Positions 7,501-7,899 of a stretch of 7,899 nt of DNA are shown here, piece by piece. The number at the start of each line of letters is the position of its first letter. The first letter of the stretch is position 1. Below the pieces are notes generated by a model. It saw only the letters and a program-made list of their open reading frames with translations, was not told the DNA's origin and did not search any database. Position numbers and translations under genes: made by a program. The DNA lies in contig JAQGJY010000072.1 of NCBI GenBank assembly GCA_028290325.1, positions 1 through 7,899 on the forward strand, given 5' to 3'. Origin of the DNA: Tardiphaga sp. Lineage in GTDB: Bacteria > Pseudomonadota > Alphaproteobacteria > Rhizobiales > Xanthobacteraceae.

Positions 7501-7805
7501 AACGTCTCGGCATAGGGCTCGACAAAGAAATCGAACGGATTGATCACCGTCATCTCGGCGGTGAAATCGACCTCGATCTTGAACTCGGTCGCCGGCTCCG
7601 GAAACACATAGCGCGCCAGCCAGTTGCCCTGCGGGTCCTGCTGCCAGTTGACGAAATGCTTGGCCGGCGTGACCTTCAGCGAATAGGCCGGGATCGGTGT
7701 GCGGGTATGCGGCGCGGGCCGCAGCCGCACCGTCTGTGGCGAGAGGACGACGGGTCGATCGTATTTGTAGTGGGTGACGTGGTGCAGGGCGACGAAGATC
7801 GACAC
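4515..7805 (-). CDS. Transglutaminase-like / DUF2126 putative amidoligase fusion protein
   Basis: The product is about 1096 residues, usual for this family. Residues 1 to about 90 are the bacterial transglutaminase N-terminal domain (ALHHVTHYKYDRP). Residues about 150-260 are the transglutaminase core with a full triad: Cys180 in NRSGSCRDSAW, His229 in DLHAWAEVY and Asp245 in GFDATSG. Residues about 325-1090 are DUF2126, a putative amidoligase related to the glutamine-synthetase fold, with LTMGGEPTFVS (327-337), IEINIHP (663-669), GRHTGTGGGNHV (701-712), GNTHRAEICIDK (805-816) and LVEFRALEMPP (829-839). A low-complexity Ala/Gln linker (about 570-593) splits DUF2126. The inferred role is ATP-dependent amide-bond formation paired with amide-bond cleavage in one chain; the substrate is unknown. 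There is no signal peptide. GTG at 7805-7803 is chosen because it gives the family N-terminus (SIFVALHHVTHY) and has GGAG (7819-7816) 10 nt upstream. The frame runs open to 7871, but the ATG at 7865 has no ribosome site. It is the first operon gene visible. Confidence 0.95.
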   Translation of the reverse strand: MSIFVALHHVTHYKYDRPVVLSPQTVRLRPAPHTRTPIPAYSLKVTPAKHFVNWQQDPQGNWLARYVFPEPATEFKIEVDFTAEMTVINPFDFFVEPYAETFPFAYPDELRLELEPYLHTVPVEPRFAEYLAAIPRQAPSTVNFLVDLNAKLRTIVNYIIRMEPGIQTPEQTLANRSGSCRDSAWLLIQAMRHLGLAARFVSGYLIQLRPDIDPLQGPREVENDFTDLHAWAEVYIPGAGWIGFDATSGMLTGEGHIPVAATPHYSSAAPISGAVGFAHVDFGFEMTVTRVREAPRITKPFSDESWARLDRLGEQVDGDLKAHDVRLTMGGEPTFVSMDDLEGAEWNTSAVGPTKRGLADDLIRRLRTRFAPGGLLHFGQGKWYPGESLPRWAFGLYWRKDGVPIWKNDALIASVEGPRVSGIEEAEKFAEAAAAKLGLPADYIVPAFEDPNHWLQKEAGLPPNVDPGDSKLTDPEERARMARVFDQGLNVPKGFVLPIQRWQAEVKEDRRWRSERWKLRRGNLFLTPGDSPLGLRLPMASLPHIDEKEFPYIVEQDPMEPRGELPVFDETASADAQPAAQQVQEQTAAQSGPVRTAMSIEIRDGILCAFMPPVEKLEDYLELIAVVESTAEEMKMQVHVEGYPPPFDPRVEVIKVTPDPGVIEINIHPAATWREAVTTTLSLYEDAAHVRLGANRFLVDGRHTGTGGGNHVVVGGDKPENSPFLRRPDLLKSLVLYWQRHPALSYMFSGMFIGPTSQAPRLDEARHDGLYELEIALAQVPPADVKAPLWLVDRLFRHILVDITGNTHRAEICIDKLYSPDGTTGRLGLVEFRALEMPPDARMSLAQQLLIRALIAMLWKSPLNGKFMRWGTTLHDRYMLPHFLWQDFQSVLSDLGDAGYDFAAEWFEAQLEFRFPVFGHVTQGGVTLEVRQALEPWHVLGEEGSAGGTVRYVDSSVERLQLKANGFVDGRHVITCNGRRLPMTPTGRSGEVVAGVRFKAWQPASGLHPTIPVHAPLTFDIIDTWNGRSLGGCVYHVAHPGGRSYETKPVNTYEAEARRLARFQDHGHTPGPVTPPPEERSLEFPLTLDLRTPLLH

Positions 7806-7815
7806 AGATTGATAA

Positions 7816-7819
7816 CTCC
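7816..7819 (-). promoter_or_regulatory. Ribosome binding site of the transglutaminase/DUF2126 gene
   Basis: GGAG on the minus strand lies 10 nt before the GTG at 7805-7803. It supports that start over the in-frame ATG at 7865-7863 and TTG at 7871-7869, neither of which has a purine-rich site at a suitable distance. Confidence 0.6.
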
Positions 7820-7871
7820 AGCAGCTTTTTTGAGCAGAACACCGGGACTGAACTGGGGCAAGCATTAACAA

Positions 7872-7888
7872 CGGGCAGCGGCTGCCCG
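7872..7888 (-). terminator. GC-rich hairpin, possible intrinsic terminator of an upstream minus-strand gene or leader element
   Basis: CGGGCAGC and GCTGCCCG are perfect 8-bp arms around one base (7-bp stem with a 3-nt loop in RNA). On the minus strand the stem is followed by TTGTTAAT, a short and imperfect T-rich stretch. On the plus strand no T-rich stretch follows. It lies 67 bp upstream of the GTG start of the transglutaminase/DUF2126 gene. It could end an upstream transcript beyond the window, act as a leader structure of this operon, or be a dyad operator. Confidence 0.45.
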
Positions 7889-7899
7889 ATGGCTGGGCG

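Noticed and set aside
4602..7868. 503- and 564-codon plus-strand open frames opposite the transglutaminase/DUF2126 gene
   Set aside because: Both lie in the same antisense frame, are rich in Arg/Gln/His/Asp and show no domain. They are shadows of codon bias in the real gene.
7806..7871. N-terminal extension of the DUF2126 fusion protein to the ATG at 7865 or the TTG at 7871
   Set aside because: The 20 or 22 extra residues do not resemble the family, and the ribosome site at 7816-7819 fits the GTG at 7805.
7806..7871. Sigma-70-like promoter before the operon (TTGCCC with a weak TCTGCT 17 bp on)
   Set aside because: The -10 match is too poor to claim; such pairs arise easily by chance.

Overview
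The window is GC-rich and every supported gene lies on the minus strand. Gene content and codon use (GC-ending codons, many Arg/Ala) suggest an alphaproteobacterium, most likely of the Rhizobiales/Bradyrhizobium-Rhodopseudomonas kind. This is inferred from protein flavour and operon type; there is no rRNA or marker gene to prove it.

Layout in transcription order, high to low coordinates. (1) 7899-7806 is a short upstream region with a strong GC-rich inverted repeat (7872-7888). (2) 7805-4515 encodes a ~1096-residue protein with an N-terminal transglutaminase-like domain fused to a DUF2126 putative amidoligase of the glutamine-synthetase fold. (3) After a 34-bp gap holding a small hairpin and a Shine-Dalgarno site, 4480-1976 encodes an 834-residue fusion of a circularly permuted ATP-grasp domain and an alpha-E domain. 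(4) Overlapping it by 4 bp (GTGA), 1979-1101 encodes a second, stand-alone transglutaminase-like protein of 292 residues. (5) After 78 bp, 1022 to the window edge holds the first 340 codons of a YhiN/HI0933-family flavoprotein. It has no stop in the window, and its likely start is TTG.

Genes 2-4 form a tight operon of a widespread bacterial type predicted by comparative genomics to make or modify, and to cleave, an unknown peptide or amide-linked compound. Two ATP-dependent ligase-type domains (GS-like and ATP-grasp) would form amide bonds. Two papain-fold transglutaminase-like domains would cleave or transfer them. The alpha-E domain is a helical partner of unknown role. No substrate is established, and this operon is the part of the window that best deserves the label of a poorly described system. 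The flavoprotein gene is probably an unrelated neighbour, perhaps reached by read-through. No tRNA, rRNA, mobile element or CRISPR array was seen. The very long plus-strand open frames are antisense shadows of the real genes.
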